Assembly (NCBI GenBank): GCA_035559715.1
Contig: DATMAW010000092.1
Location: 1-9,809, forward strand
Length of the DNA stretch: 9,809 bases
DNA from: JACQHC01 sp035559715
GTDB taxonomy: Bacteria > Gemmatimonadota > Gemmatimonadetes > Gemmatimonadales > GWC2-71-9
Reading direction: 5' to 3'
Numbering within the stretch: the first letter of the stretch is position 1; each line of letters begins with the position of its first letter. The position numbers and the translations under genes are program-made. Shown here in pieces: positions 1-6,442 of the stretch. The notes below the pieces were generated by a model that made no database searches, had not been told where the DNA came from, and worked only from the letters and a program-made list of their open reading frames with translations.

Positions 1-1
1 C

Positions 2-730
2 ACCGTGGCGGTGGACTTCACGCGCCTCGCCCTGAGCGACGATGGTTGGACGCTCGAGCTGGAGCGCCGGCGCATGTCGCTGTACGTGGATCTGCTCGTG
101 CAGCGGCTGGAGGCCGAGGCCACGTGGATGGCTGCGGAGCGGCGCGTGGTGGTGGCACACAGTTTTGGCGGCATGCTCGCGCTGGCCTGGCTGCTCGACG
201 GCGATCGGCGCGCGGCGGCAGGCGTGGATGGGCTGGTGCTCGTGGCTACCACGGCGGGGCCGATGTTCGACGCCGCGCGGGTGCTGGTGGCGCGTGTGGG
301 CGGCCATGCGCTCCGCGTTCCCTCCACCGCCCTGCTCCCGCTGTGGAACCTGCGGCCGGTCACTCGCGCGGTCGCCGCCCTGGCCGGCCGCGGCGGCACA
401 CCCGGGACGGTGAACTTCCGCGCGCTCAGCAACCACTCGGACCTCGCTGTGGGTCTTGCCGGATGGCGCAACACGGACTGGCGAGCCCGCCGCTCGTTCC
501 GATTCGCCATGGCCGGCTTCGACGTGCGCTCGCGCCTCGCCCAGCTGCATGTGCGAACCATCGTGCTGCACGGCGGGCGTGATTCGTTCTTCCCGGTGGA
601 TGTGGCGCGGGAGTTGGCGGGAGGAATTCCGCGCGCGGAACTGCGCATCGTCCCGGAAGCGGCTCACCTGCTACCGCTCACGCATCCCGAGGCCGTGGTG
701 CGGGCCGTGGAGGATCTCCTGGCGCCCTGA
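2..730 (+). CDS. alpha/beta hydrolase, 5'-truncated by window edge
   Basis: Alpha/beta-hydrolase fold enzyme of unknown substrate. Numbering from the GTG at 5, the nucleophile elbow is AHSFGG with Ser53 after a hydrophobic strand (VVVAHS). The acid is probably Asp193 in HGGRDSFFP and the catalytic His is His221 in EAAHLLPL, so the Ser-Asp-His order and spacing fit the family. A helical cap-like segment lies at about 85-175. The oxyanion-hole HGxxG motif and first strands normally found before the elbow are absent, and the frame stays open to base 2, so the true start lies left of the window; the GTG at 5 is probably internal. The gene converges on the small - strand gene, with 33 nt between stop codons. 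It could be an esterase, haloperoxidase-like or biosynthetic hydrolase; nothing here decides. Confidence 0.85.
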   Translation, partial: TVAVDFTRLALSDDGWTLELERRRMSLYVDLLVQRLEAEATWMAAERRVVVAHSFGGMLALAWLLDGDRRAAAGVDGLVLVATTAGPMFDAARVLVARVGGHALRVPSTALLPLWNLRPVTRAVAALAGRGGTPGTVNFRALSNHSDLAVGLAGWRNTDWRARRSFRFAMAGFDVRSRLAQLHVRTIVLHGGRDSFFPVDVARELAGGIPRAELRIVPEAAHLLPLTHPEAVVRAVEDLLAP

Positions 731-737
731 CGGCGCC
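721..737 (+). terminator. Hairpin overlapping the hydrolase stop codon
   Basis: GGCGCC (721-726) and GGCGCC (732-737) are mutually complementary and leave a 5-nt loop, CTGAC, that contains most of the TGA stop codon. It lies between two convergent genes (stops at 730 and 764), so it could serve as a terminator from either side. No T-run follows, so this is a structural guess only. Confidence 0.3.
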
Positions 738-763
738 TCGGCGTTCTCGCCCTGCGGCTGGCC

Positions 764-1126
764 CTAATCCTCCGCGTGCGCCGCCTTCGCGTCTTCCTCT
801 ATGATCATCTTCTCCTGTCGTTCCATCGCGGCCTTCACGGCGGTCACGAAATCCCGCATGGCACGGATTTTCATTTGCTTCCCCGTGCCCCGCTTCGACA
901 ACATGGCCAGCTGGTTTGCCTGATCCGCCATCACGCCGTATCCCGCGTTCATGAATACGCGAGACACCTCCACCGATGCGCGAGCAATCTGCCCGAGGAA
1001 CATGTCCTCTCCCACCTTCTGCGTGGCGTACTGCTCCACCAGCCCGTGAATGCGATCCCACTTGCGCCTGGCCTCGTAGATCACGTCCATCTTCTTCTGC
1101 GCTTTGGAACCGAGCTTGGAACCCAT
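764..1126 (-). CDS. small basic all-helical protein, unknown function
   Basis: A 120-residue protein that I do not recognise. It starts with a Lys-rich tail (MGSKLGSKAQKK), followed by predicted helices at about 13-36, 42-78 and 84-110, and a charged, Ala/Glu/Asp-rich end. It has no signal peptide, membrane segment, cysteine or obvious catalytic motif, so a cytoplasmic helical bundle, possibly a binding or adaptor protein, is the most that can be said. The ATG is preceded by AGAGG (1141-1137) with a rather long 10-nt spacer; codon use looks genuinely coding. It lies downstream of the ABC exporter genes on the same strand, 127 nt after the permease stop, with a structured repeat between. It may be the last gene of that unit or have its own promoter. 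A link to export is inference from position. Confidence 0.75.
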   Translation of the reverse strand: MGSKLGSKAQKKMDVIYEARRKWDRIHGLVEQYATQKVGEDMFLGQIARASVEVSRVFMNAGYGVMADQANQLAMLSKRGTGKQMKIRAMRDFVTAVKAAMERQEKMIIEEDAKAAHAED

Positions 1127-1150
1127 GGTGTGCTTACCTCTTGAAAGGTG

Positions 1151-1249
1151 GGCGATGACAGGCGATGTCAGGCGGCGTTGCCGTCAGCAGCAGGAAAGCG
1201 TTGATGATGGGCGGCGGAGATCGCCCGTCACCGCCCGCCATCGCCTGTC
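1151..1249. repeat. Inverted pair of 10-bp-unit tandem repeats (REP-like element)
   Basis: On + there are three consecutive 10-mers, ggcgatgaca, ggcgatgtca and ggcggcgttg (1151-1180). On - there are three more, ggcgatggcg, ggcggtgacg and ggcgatctcc (1245-1216). The two arrays face each other and can pair: gacaggcgatg at 1157-1167 is perfectly complementary to 1239-1249, then five more pairs (1171-1175 with 1231-1235) follow after a short mismatched stretch. The enclosed segment holds a smaller GGGCG/CGCCC stem (1210-1214 with 1222-1226 region). The element fills the gap between the permease stop (1254) and the ribosome binding site of the small gene (about 1137). It could terminate or attenuate transcription, protect an mRNA 3' end, or be a dispersed repetitive extragenic palindrome. 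Confidence 0.7.
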
Positions 1250-1253
1250 GCTC

Positions 1254-2294
1254 TCACAACCACCGAAAGATCTTGAGTGCGACCCCGAAACTCCCCACAC
1301 CCCATGCCGCCATGACGGCGCCCGGCACGACGAGGGAAGCCAACCCCGCGCCGTCAATCATGACCGCCCGGAGCGCGTCGTTGAGCGCCGTGAGCGGCAG
1401 CGCCCGAATCACCGGTTGAATCGCGTCGGGGAAGTTCGAGTACGCAAAGAACACCCCCGAGCAGATCCACATCGGGACCATGACGAGGTTCATCAATCCG
1501 GATACGCCCTCGATGGTCTGGACTCGGCTCGCCACGAGCAGTCCAAGTCCCGCAAACGTCATGGCGCCCGCCAGCACCACGGCCGCGAGCGCCGCGGCGC
1601 TGCCCCGCACCGGTACTTGAAAGACGAAGTATCCGAACAGGAGCAACGCGATCACCTCGCCGGCCAGAAACACGAGCCGCGCGAGGATGTGCGACAGCAG
1701 ATACTCGCTCTTCCGCATCGGCGTCGCCAGCAGCCGCTTGAGCAGCTTCTGGTTGCGGCTCTTCACGACCGAGAATCCGACGCCCCACATTCCGGTACCC
1801 ATGATATTCATGCCGAGGAGCCCCGGGAGCACGAAATCGATGTAGCGAGCGCCGGGCTCCGCCACGCGGGCCTCATGCACGGCTCGGGGATCGCGCCGCC
1901 CAACCGCCCGCTGCACCGCGTCGTTGGCCAGCAGTCGAGCAAGGCGCCCTTCGGCACGCGTGGAGTCGTACCGAAACACCAGCGGCTCCCCGGCCACCGC
2001 CACGAGCGCCACCCGACCCGTGCGCAGCTGCTGGCGCGCTTCCGCGACGGATAACACCACCGCCCGTAGGCCCGGCGCCGTGTCGAGCGTCGCGGCCAGC
2101 TCCGCCGCCCGGGGACCTTGTTCCACCGCCACGCGCAGCCGCTGGGGCGCACGGTTCTTGAACGCGATGCCCAGCGCGAACGCCAGCACGATGGGAAACG
2201 CGAACACCCAGAACAGCGCCTCGGGCTCGCGGGTGAAATCGCGCACTCGCCACAGCGTCAACTGCACGATGGGGTTGGGCGACCTAGTCGTCAC
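1254..2294 (-). CDS. ABC-2 type exporter permease
   Basis: Inner-membrane subunit of an ABC exporter, 346 residues. The first transmembrane helix lies at about 27-45 (ALFWVFAFPIVLAFALG). A soluble loop of about 100 residues (46-150) follows and should be extracytoplasmic. Five more hydrophobic segments lie at about 152-177, 200-225, 232-256, 264-285 and 317-343. The sequence LPLTALNDALR near 299-309, before the last helix, is typical of the ABC-2/DrrB-YhhJ group. The start is GTG at 2294-2292, inside the ATPase gene: the two overlap by 11 nt (GTGACGACTAG), so translation is very probably coupled and the pair works as one transporter. The substrate is unknown; relatives export drugs, lipids or polysaccharides. 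The gene ends with TGA directly beside the inverted 10-bp repeat element. Confidence 0.93.
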   Translation of the reverse strand: MTTRSPNPIVQLTLWRVRDFTREPEALFWVFAFPIVLAFALGIAFKNRAPQRLRVAVEQGPRAAELAATLDTAPGLRAVVLSVAEARQQLRTGRVALVAVAGEPLVFRYDSTRAEGRLARLLANDAVQRAVGRRDPRAVHEARVAEPGARYIDFVLPGLLGMNIMGTGMWGVGFSVVKSRNQKLLKRLLATPMRKSEYLLSHILARLVFLAGEVIALLLFGYFVFQVPVRGSAAALAAVVLAGAMTFAGLGLLVASRVQTIEGVSGLMNLVMVPMWICSGVFFAYSNFPDAIQPVIRALPLTALNDALRAVMIDGAGLASLVVPGAVMAAWGVGSFGVALKIFRWL

Positions 2295-3234
2295 GCAGGC
2301 GCCTCCCCGTCAGCGTCAGGAACACGTCCTCCAGCGTGGCGTGGTGCGTCGTGAGCGCGCTGAGGCCCATCTCGCGTCTGGCGAGCAGCTGCATCAATGC
2401 CGGAACGGTCTCGTGAATCCGAGCCACGGTGAGGCGCGTCTTTCCGTCCTCGGCGGCCACGCGCACCACCCCGGGTAACTGAGCCAGCACCGCTTCGTCG
2501 ATGCTGCCGCCATCGTGGAGGGCGAACTCCACCACGTGCTCGGCGCCAAGCGTGGCGATCAACTGGCGCGGCGTTCCGAGCGCGATGATCCGGCCGTGGT
2601 CAATCACCGCCACGCGGTCACACAGTCGCTCCGCTTCTTCCATGTAGTGCGTCGTGAGCACAACCGTGCCACCGCGCCCCCGAAACCGCGCGATGACGTC
2701 CCACAACTGGCGCCGCGACTGCGGGTCGAGGCCCGTCGTCGGCTCGTCGAGGAACAGGATATCCGGCTCACTCACCAGCGCGCAGGCCACGGCAAGGCGC
2801 TGGCGCTGGCCGCCCGAGAGCCGGCTCACCCACGCGTCCCGCTTCTCGGTGAGCTGCACCGTCTCGAGCACGTCTTCCACCGAGGCGCCGCGGCGATAGA
2901 AACTGCGAAACAACGTGATCGTCTCACGCACCGTGAGCTTCTCGCCCAGCTTGGTTTCCTGCAGCTGGCTCCCCATCCGCTCCCGCAGCTCGCGCTCGTC
3001 GCGATCCCAGCGGAGCCCGAGGATCTCCACGTCCCCCTCGTCGGCCGGCAGCAGGCCCTGGAGGACCTCCACTGTGGTCGTCTTGCCGGCCCCGTTCGGA
3101 CCGAGTAGCCCGAAACATTCGCCCGCCCGCACGTCGAGATCGAGCCCTTGAACCGCGGTCACGGCGCCGTAGCGCTTCACCAGCCCGCGGCAGCGAACGG
3201 CAAGAGTGTTTGCGTTGATGGCAGGTGTCGTCAT
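2284..3234 (-). CDS. ABC exporter ATP-binding protein
   Basis: Cytoplasmic ATPase, 316 residues, that powers the permease encoded just downstream. All nucleotide-binding motifs are intact: Walker A GPNGAGKT (45-52), Q-loop around Gln90-Gln92, signature LSGGQ (139-143), Walker B ILFLDEP (159-165) with Glu164, D-loop GLDP, and switch His196 in TTHYMEEA. After the ATPase domain comes a C-terminal extension of about 80 residues (about 235-316), ending in LEDVFLTLTGRRLRDD, the layout seen in DrrA/CcmA-like exporter ATPases. The ATG at 3234 gives a normal N-terminus; the best upstream match to a ribosome binding site, CAGGGA, is weak and rather far away. The gene is the first of the leftward unit and is divergent from the membrane-protein gene at 3398. 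Confidence 0.95.
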   Translation of the reverse strand: MTTPAINANTLAVRCRGLVKRYGAVTAVQGLDLDVRAGECFGLLGPNGAGKTTTVEVLQGLLPADEGDVEILGLRWDRDERELRERMGSQLQETKLGEKLTVRETITLFRSFYRRGASVEDVLETVQLTEKRDAWVSRLSGGQRQRLAVACALVSEPDILFLDEPTTGLDPQSRRQLWDVIARFRGRGGTVVLTTHYMEEAERLCDRVAVIDHGRIIALGTPRQLIATLGAEHVVEFALHDGGSIDEAVLAQLPGVVRVAAEDGKTRLTVARIHETVPALMQLLARREMGLSALTTHHATLEDVFLTLTGRRLRDD

Positions 3235-3397
3235 CGCGGAACCCAGTCCCTGGCTGGTAACCTAATCGCTCACCGCCACCCTCGCCCGGAACGCGGTGGC
3301 AATGGCCGCCGCTCGGGTACTCGGGCGCCTGCGGGGCGAGCCGCACCTCCCGCCTCCCCACTACCATCTCGTCCCCTGGGCGGTCAGCTTCCGGACC
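3235..3397. promoter_or_regulatory. Divergent intergenic region
   Basis: The 163 nt between the ATPase start on - and the membrane-protein start on + must carry promoters for both directions unless the + gene starts earlier (ATG at 3302 or GTG at 3296 are in frame). I see no convincing -35/-10 pair on either strand. The only AT-richer spot is ggtaacctaatcg near 3257-3269, which could contribute a -10 element for the leftward genes. Confidence 0.3.
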
Positions 3398-4717
3398 ATG
3401 CGTATCGTTCTCTCGATCCTCGCTCTGGCCCTCGCATGGACGGGGTTGGCGTTCTCCATCGAGCCCGTGCCGACGTGGTTCTACGTGTTCGCGTGGTATC
3501 CGACGCTCGTCCTGCTGGATGCCATCGCCACGCGGCGAGGAGTCCCTTCGGTATTTTCTCGCCCCGACCTGGCACTGTCGCTGTTTGGATGGTCTGCGGT
3601 GGTCTGGTTTGTGTTCGAGGCGCTGAACTTCCGGCTGGAGAATTGGTACTACGTCTTCCTGCCACGCTTCGGCCCGGAGCGATGGATCGGCATCACGCTG
3701 TCTTTCGCCACCGTGGTGCCGGCGATCGTGTTGGCGGAGCGCGTACTCGGGGGCCTGGGTGTGGGCGAGCGATGGCGCTCCACCCCAATGCGCCACGGAC
3801 TGAAACACCCCGGCCAGTTCGCCTGGATCGGTGTCGTGGTCCTGGTCCTCGTGCTGGTGTGGCCTCGATGGCTTTTCCCGCTCGCCTGGGGCGCGCTGTT
3901 TCTCCTCGCGGATCCGCTGGTGCACGGGCGCCGGCCAGATCTCTCGCTCATCGCGGATGTCGAGCGTGGAGACTGGCGTCGGATCGGCCGGCTGATGCTC
4001 GGCGGGCTGCTCATCGGCGGCGTGTGGGAATCCTACAACCACTGGGCCCGCGGCAAGTGGATCTACACGGTGCCGATGCTCGAGGAAATGAAATGGTTCG
4101 AGATGCCGCCGCTCGGCTTTCTGGGCTTCCCGTTCTTCGCGCTCGAGGCGTGGGCGATGTACAGCGCGCTGGTGGCGCTGGGCGTTGCCGTACCGCTTCC
4201 CACGCCGAACAACGAACGAAAAGAGGCGGAGGTTGACGAGGAAAGGCGAGCAGCGTTGCCGTACGTCGGCGTCAGCCGTCGGCCATCGCTGGCCATCCTA
4301 CCCTATCTCGCGGCCGCCGCATTCATCGTAGCAACGCTGGCCGCCATGGAGCGCTACACCATCAGTTCCACCGTACCCAGCCTCGGTACGCTTCCAGCCG
4401 GGCTCGAGGGTATTGGCTCCGTCTGGCAGCTGGCGGCGTCTCGACCGGAGTCACTCGCGGCAGCCACGGGTTTGCCGCTCGATTCGACTCGCAGCATGGT
4501 GGAACTGGCCCGGTTTGCCACCCTGCGCGGCATTGGCAGCGGGCACGCGCATGCGCTCCGGCAAGCCGGGCTGCGAACGGTGTGTGACCTCGCCGGTGCC
4601 GACGCTTACAACCTCTGGGCCCACCTGCACGGGCTCAATCCGCACCTCGGACGGCGTCCCACCGAGGCAGAGGTAAGGGTATGGATTCGGGCCGCGCGTC
4701 GCGCCTGCCCGGCGTGA
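3398..4717 (+). CDS. polytopic membrane protein with C-terminal helix-hairpin-helix-like domain
   Basis: A 439-residue inner-membrane protein of no family I can name. Hydrophobic segments lie at about 4-20, 26-42, 60-76, 97-117, 141-172, 198-212 and 240-265. A charged linker follows (about 270-295, NNERKEAEVDEERR), then another hydrophobic helix (298-316) and a soluble tail. The tail contains LRGIGSGHAHALRQAGLRT (376-394), which reads as a helix-hairpin-helix of the kind in DUF4332-type domains. Two membrane segments share an E-x-x-N...W-x-Y...P pattern (Glu74/Asn77/Trp83/Tyr85 and Glu211/Asn214/Trp221/Tyr223), suggesting internal duplication; a multi-helix fold of the lycopene-cyclase-domain kind is a possibility only. 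The ATG at 3398 is chosen because it opens directly into the first membrane helix. In-frame starts at 3296 and 3302 would add 32-34 Pro/Arg/His-rich residues. No start has a good ribosome binding site. Confidence 0.82.
   Translation: MRIVLSILALALAWTGLAFSIEPVPTWFYVFAWYPTLVLLDAIATRRGVPSVFSRPDLALSLFGWSAVVWFVFEALNFRLENWYYVFLPRFGPERWIGITLSFATVVPAIVLAERVLGGLGVGERWRSTPMRHGLKHPGQFAWIGVVVLVLVLVWPRWLFPLAWGALFLLADPLVHGRRPDLSLIADVERGDWRRIGRLMLGGLLIGGVWESYNHWARGKWIYTVPMLEEMKWFEMPPLGFLGFPFFALEAWAMYSALVALGVAVPLPTPNNERKEAEVDEERRAALPYVGVSRRPSLAILPYLAAAAFIVATLAAMERYTISSTVPSLGTLPAGLEGIGSVWQLAASRPESLAAATGLPLDSTRSMVELARFATLRGIGSGHAHALRQAGLRTVCDLAGADAYNLWAHLHGLNPHLGRRPTEAEVRVWIRAARRACPA
4182..4264. repeat. 12-bp direct repeat bracketing the linker of the membrane protein
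   Basis: GCGTTGCCGTAC occurs at 4182-4193 and again at 4253-4264, 71 bp apart and therefore in different reading frames. The repeats flank the stretch that encodes the charged linker between the polytopic membrane part and the C-terminal helix plus HhH-like domain. The first ten bases also occur in the inverted repeat element at 1175-1184. In GC-rich DNA a chance match is possible. Confidence 0.4.
4669..4673 (+). promoter_or_regulatory. Ribosome binding site of the anchored hydrolase
   Basis: AGAGG lies 7 nt before the ATG at 4681, inside the coding region of the preceding gene. It supports the ATG at 4681, and so a 37-nt overlap with the upstream gene, over later in-frame starts. Confidence 0.6.
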
Positions 4718-5574
4718 GGCGGCTCCCATTGGAAACGGTCGTACGGATCCTGGCCGGCCTGGCTGCCGCGTACGGCATCCTCGTCCTGCTCGCGTGGCGT
4801 TACCAGGAGAAGCTGGCGTTCCCCGCGCCGCGCACGCGGCTGCGAGACCCTGCCGACGCGGGCATGCCGGATGGCCGCCGGGTCACGGTGCGCGCCCCCG
4901 ACGGTGTTGCCTTGCACGGATGGTTCCTTCCGGCTGTGCCGGGCGAGCCGGACGCTCCCGCTCCGGGCCTGCTCTGGTTCTACGGCAACATGGAAACCGT
5001 TTCCGGCCTGGCCCCGATCATCCGTGATCTCCGTCCGCCGGGCGTCGCCCTGCTCATTCTCGATTATCGGGGCTACGGAGAAAGCGAGGGGACGCCGACG
5101 GAGCCCGGTTTGTATCTCGATGGAGAAGCCGCCTGGACGTTCATCACGTCGCAACCTGGCGTGGATGCTACTCGCATCGCGGTGTACGGTCGTTCACTCG
5201 GCGCCGCGGTGGCGTTGCACGTGGCGAGCACGCGACCGGTCGCGGCCGTGGTCCTCGATTCACCGTTCTCGACGGGCGCGGAAATGGCACGGGAGCACTA
5301 CCCGCTGCTCCCTGCGTTCATCGTGCGGCTCTCGCTCGACAACGTGGGACGCGCCGCGCGGATTCGGGCGCCGCTTCTCGTATTCCACGGCACGGACGAC
5401 GCGATCGCGCCGCTCCGCATGGGCCGCGCGGTGGCGCAGGCCGGGCGGGCTCGCGAGCTGGTGCTGATCGATGGGGCGGGCCACAACGACACGTACGACG
5501 TGGGCGGCCGGCGGTATCGGGAGAAGATGCACGCGTTTCTGCAAGAAGCGCTCCGTCGAGAAGCGCTCCGTTAA
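4681..5574 (+). CDS. membrane-anchored alpha/beta hydrolase, BEM46/FrsA-like
   Basis: Serine hydrolase of 297 residues, held to the inner membrane by one N-terminal helix (about 20-39, ETVVRILAGLAAAYGILVLL) after a short Arg-rich segment; the catalytic domain follows. Ser172 in YGRSLGAA is the nucleophile, Asp240 in HGTDDAIAP the acid and His268 in GAGHNDTYD the base. DYRGYGESEG (128-137) is the typical strand-4 loop. The order matches the BEM46/ABHD13/YfhR-like group, which has no single agreed substrate (acyl esters or acyl-proteins are suggested). The oxyanion region reads WFYGNME (99-105), with Tyr where relatives usually have His in HGNxxN. The start is supported by AGAGG 7 nt upstream. 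The gene overlaps the preceding membrane-protein gene by 37 nt in another frame, so the two are probably translationally coupled. Confidence 0.92.
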   Translation: MDSGRASRLPGVRRLPLETVVRILAGLAAAYGILVLLAWRYQEKLAFPAPRTRLRDPADAGMPDGRRVTVRAPDGVALHGWFLPAVPGEPDAPAPGLLWFYGNMETVSGLAPIIRDLRPPGVALLILDYRGYGESEGTPTEPGLYLDGEAAWTFITSQPGVDATRIAVYGRSLGAAVALHVASTRPVAAVVLDSPFSTGAEMAREHYPLLPAFIVRLSLDNVGRAARIRAPLLVFHGTDDAIAPLRMGRAVAQAGRARELVLIDGAGHNDTYDVGGRRYREKMHAFLQEALRREALR

Positions 5575-5588
5575 GACACGCTAACTCT

Positions 5589-5638
5589 GCTCGACCGATC
5601 TCGGTCATCGGGCATCTTTGGTCCGCCCACGGTCGAGC
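5589..5638 (+). terminator. Nested, mutually exclusive hairpins after the hydrolase gene
   Basis: GCTCGACCG (5589-5597) is perfectly complementary to CGGTCGAGC (5630-5638), giving a 9-bp stem with a 32-nt loop. Within it GACCG (5593-5597) can instead pair with CGGTC (5602-5606) around a 4-nt loop. The same five bases thus have two partners. It starts 15 nt after the stop codon at 5574 and may end the transcript. A short T-run (TTT at 5617-5619) lies inside the loop rather than after the long stem; the smaller hairpin is followed by it after 10 nt. Confidence 0.4.
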
Positions 5639-5792
5639 CTATCGCCACCGCTGCGCTTCGCCCACACGAGTCGCTACCGCGGAGAACGCGACCTGTCGGC
5701 GTCTACGACGGCCTCCCCTTGGGACGGGGCTCAGTACCCGGCGCCCGCGTGATCACAACCTCGCCAAGCGATCAGACGTGGGCGCGACCAGG

Positions 5793-6380
5793 CTAGAAAG
5801 CAAGCGAAGCCGCGAGAACGATCCCGTTCGCGGCCAGGACCGTAACGGCGGGCCGGGGGCCAGGTGGGCCAGATCGGTTGGCCCGATAGATCGTCTTCCA
5901 CCGCTTCGGCAGGCCGATTGCGGCGCCAAGCACAGCCCCGTAGGCAGCTCCGACAGCGGCACCGAGCACTCCAAAAAAGAGCCGCCCCTCCGTGGGCTCC
6001 TCACACCTCGCCCCCCAACATAGTTGCGTTTGCATACCCATCAGGAGCCCCGACATCGCTCCGATTCCCGCGCCTAGTCCCGCGCTGGTGCCAACTGCCC
6101 GGCCTCGGACTTGAATCGCCATTACGTCCCGAAGGTCTACCTGCGACAGGGAGTCGGCTGATTCCATGCGTGTCCCAAGGCTGCTGACGGTGAGGTAGGG
6201 TTGCGAAATGACGAGGTCACCTGATGTCATGCGGAGTCGGACCTGCCGCTGGGCGTTCACACGTGCCTGCAGGCGCGCGAAGGCTACGGAGTCCAGTCCT
6301 AACGCCGCGGCTGCCTGTGGGGCGGCGCGGCGGCAAGGAAGCAAAGCTAACACGAGAGCGAGAAGACAGGCGCAACGCAC
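5793..6380 (-). CDS. secreted or envelope glycine-zipper protein, unknown function
   Basis: A 195-residue protein with a likely Sec signal peptide (LLALVLALLP core, cleavage possible near residues 20-24). LLPC does not fit a lipobox well. Residues 45-95 read as a beta-rich segment (RQVRLRMTSGDLVISQPYL, then VDLRDVMAIQVRG). Two glycine/alanine-rich hydrophobic stretches follow, 97-115 (GTSAGLGAGIGAMSGLLMG) and 135-156 (FFGVLGAAVGAAYGAVLGAAIG), of the glycine-zipper type that inserts into or packs against membranes. The loop between them holds Cys121 and Cys126. This layout is seen in uncharacterised envelope proteins; no enzyme motif is visible. The start is GTG, chosen because AGGGGG lies 7 nt upstream and it begins the signal peptide. 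Third codon positions look less GC-rich than in neighbouring genes, so it may be weakly expressed, relaxed or acquired. It converges on the anchored hydrolase. Confidence 0.8.
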   Translation of the reverse strand: MRCACLLALVLALLPCRRAAPQAAAALGLDSVAFARLQARVNAQRQVRLRMTSGDLVISQPYLTVSSLGTRMESADSLSQVDLRDVMAIQVRGRAVGTSAGLGAGIGAMSGLLMGMQTQLCWGARCEEPTEGRLFFGVLGAAVGAAYGAVLGAAIGLPKRWKTIYRANRSGPPGPRPAVTVLAANGIVLAASLAF

Positions 6381-6387
6381 GGTTGGT

Positions 6388-6393
6388 CCCCCT
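6388..6393 (-). promoter_or_regulatory. Ribosome binding site that fixes a GTG start
   Basis: On the - strand AGGGGG stands 7 nt before GTG at 6380-6378. It is one of the best Shine-Dalgarno matches in the window and decides the non-ATG start of the glycine-zipper gene. The nearest upstream ATG (6397-6395) is out of frame. Confidence 0.6.
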
Positions 6394-6423
6394 GCATGTT
6401 ACGGCTCAAATTGCGCTGCCGCC

Positions 6424-6442
6424 GTCAAGCATGTGTCAAGCA
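6424..6442 (-). promoter_or_regulatory. Repeated TGCTTGAC motif, possible -35 elements
   Basis: On the - strand TGCTTGAC occurs twice with an 11-bp period (6442-6435 and 6431-6424), giving TTGACA and TTGACG hexamers 44-59 nt upstream of the glycine-zipper GTG. TTGACA is a consensus -35 box, but the downstream -10 is poor: cgcaat lies 18 nt after TTGACA, and taacat 21 nt after TTGACG. It could be the promoter of that gene, or the two copies could be a regulator site. Confidence 0.3.

Noticed and set aside
1104..2054. Long open frame on + opposite the permease (316 codons)
   Set aside because: Arg/His/Pro-rich with no domain; it is antisense to a clear ABC-2 permease and explained by GC-rich codon bias.
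2924..4042. Long open frame on - spanning ATPase start and membrane protein (372 codons)
   Set aside because: It crosses two real genes and their divergent promoter region, is low-complexity and charged, and has no family features.
3148..4236. Long open frame on + (362 codons)
   Set aside because: It overlaps the ATPase on one side and the membrane protein in another frame; its Arg/Ala/Gly-rich translation has no membrane or domain pattern.
5711..5730. CCCC/GGGG hairpin between convergent genes
   Set aside because: Only four pairs with a 7-nt loop and no T-run; too weak to call a terminator.
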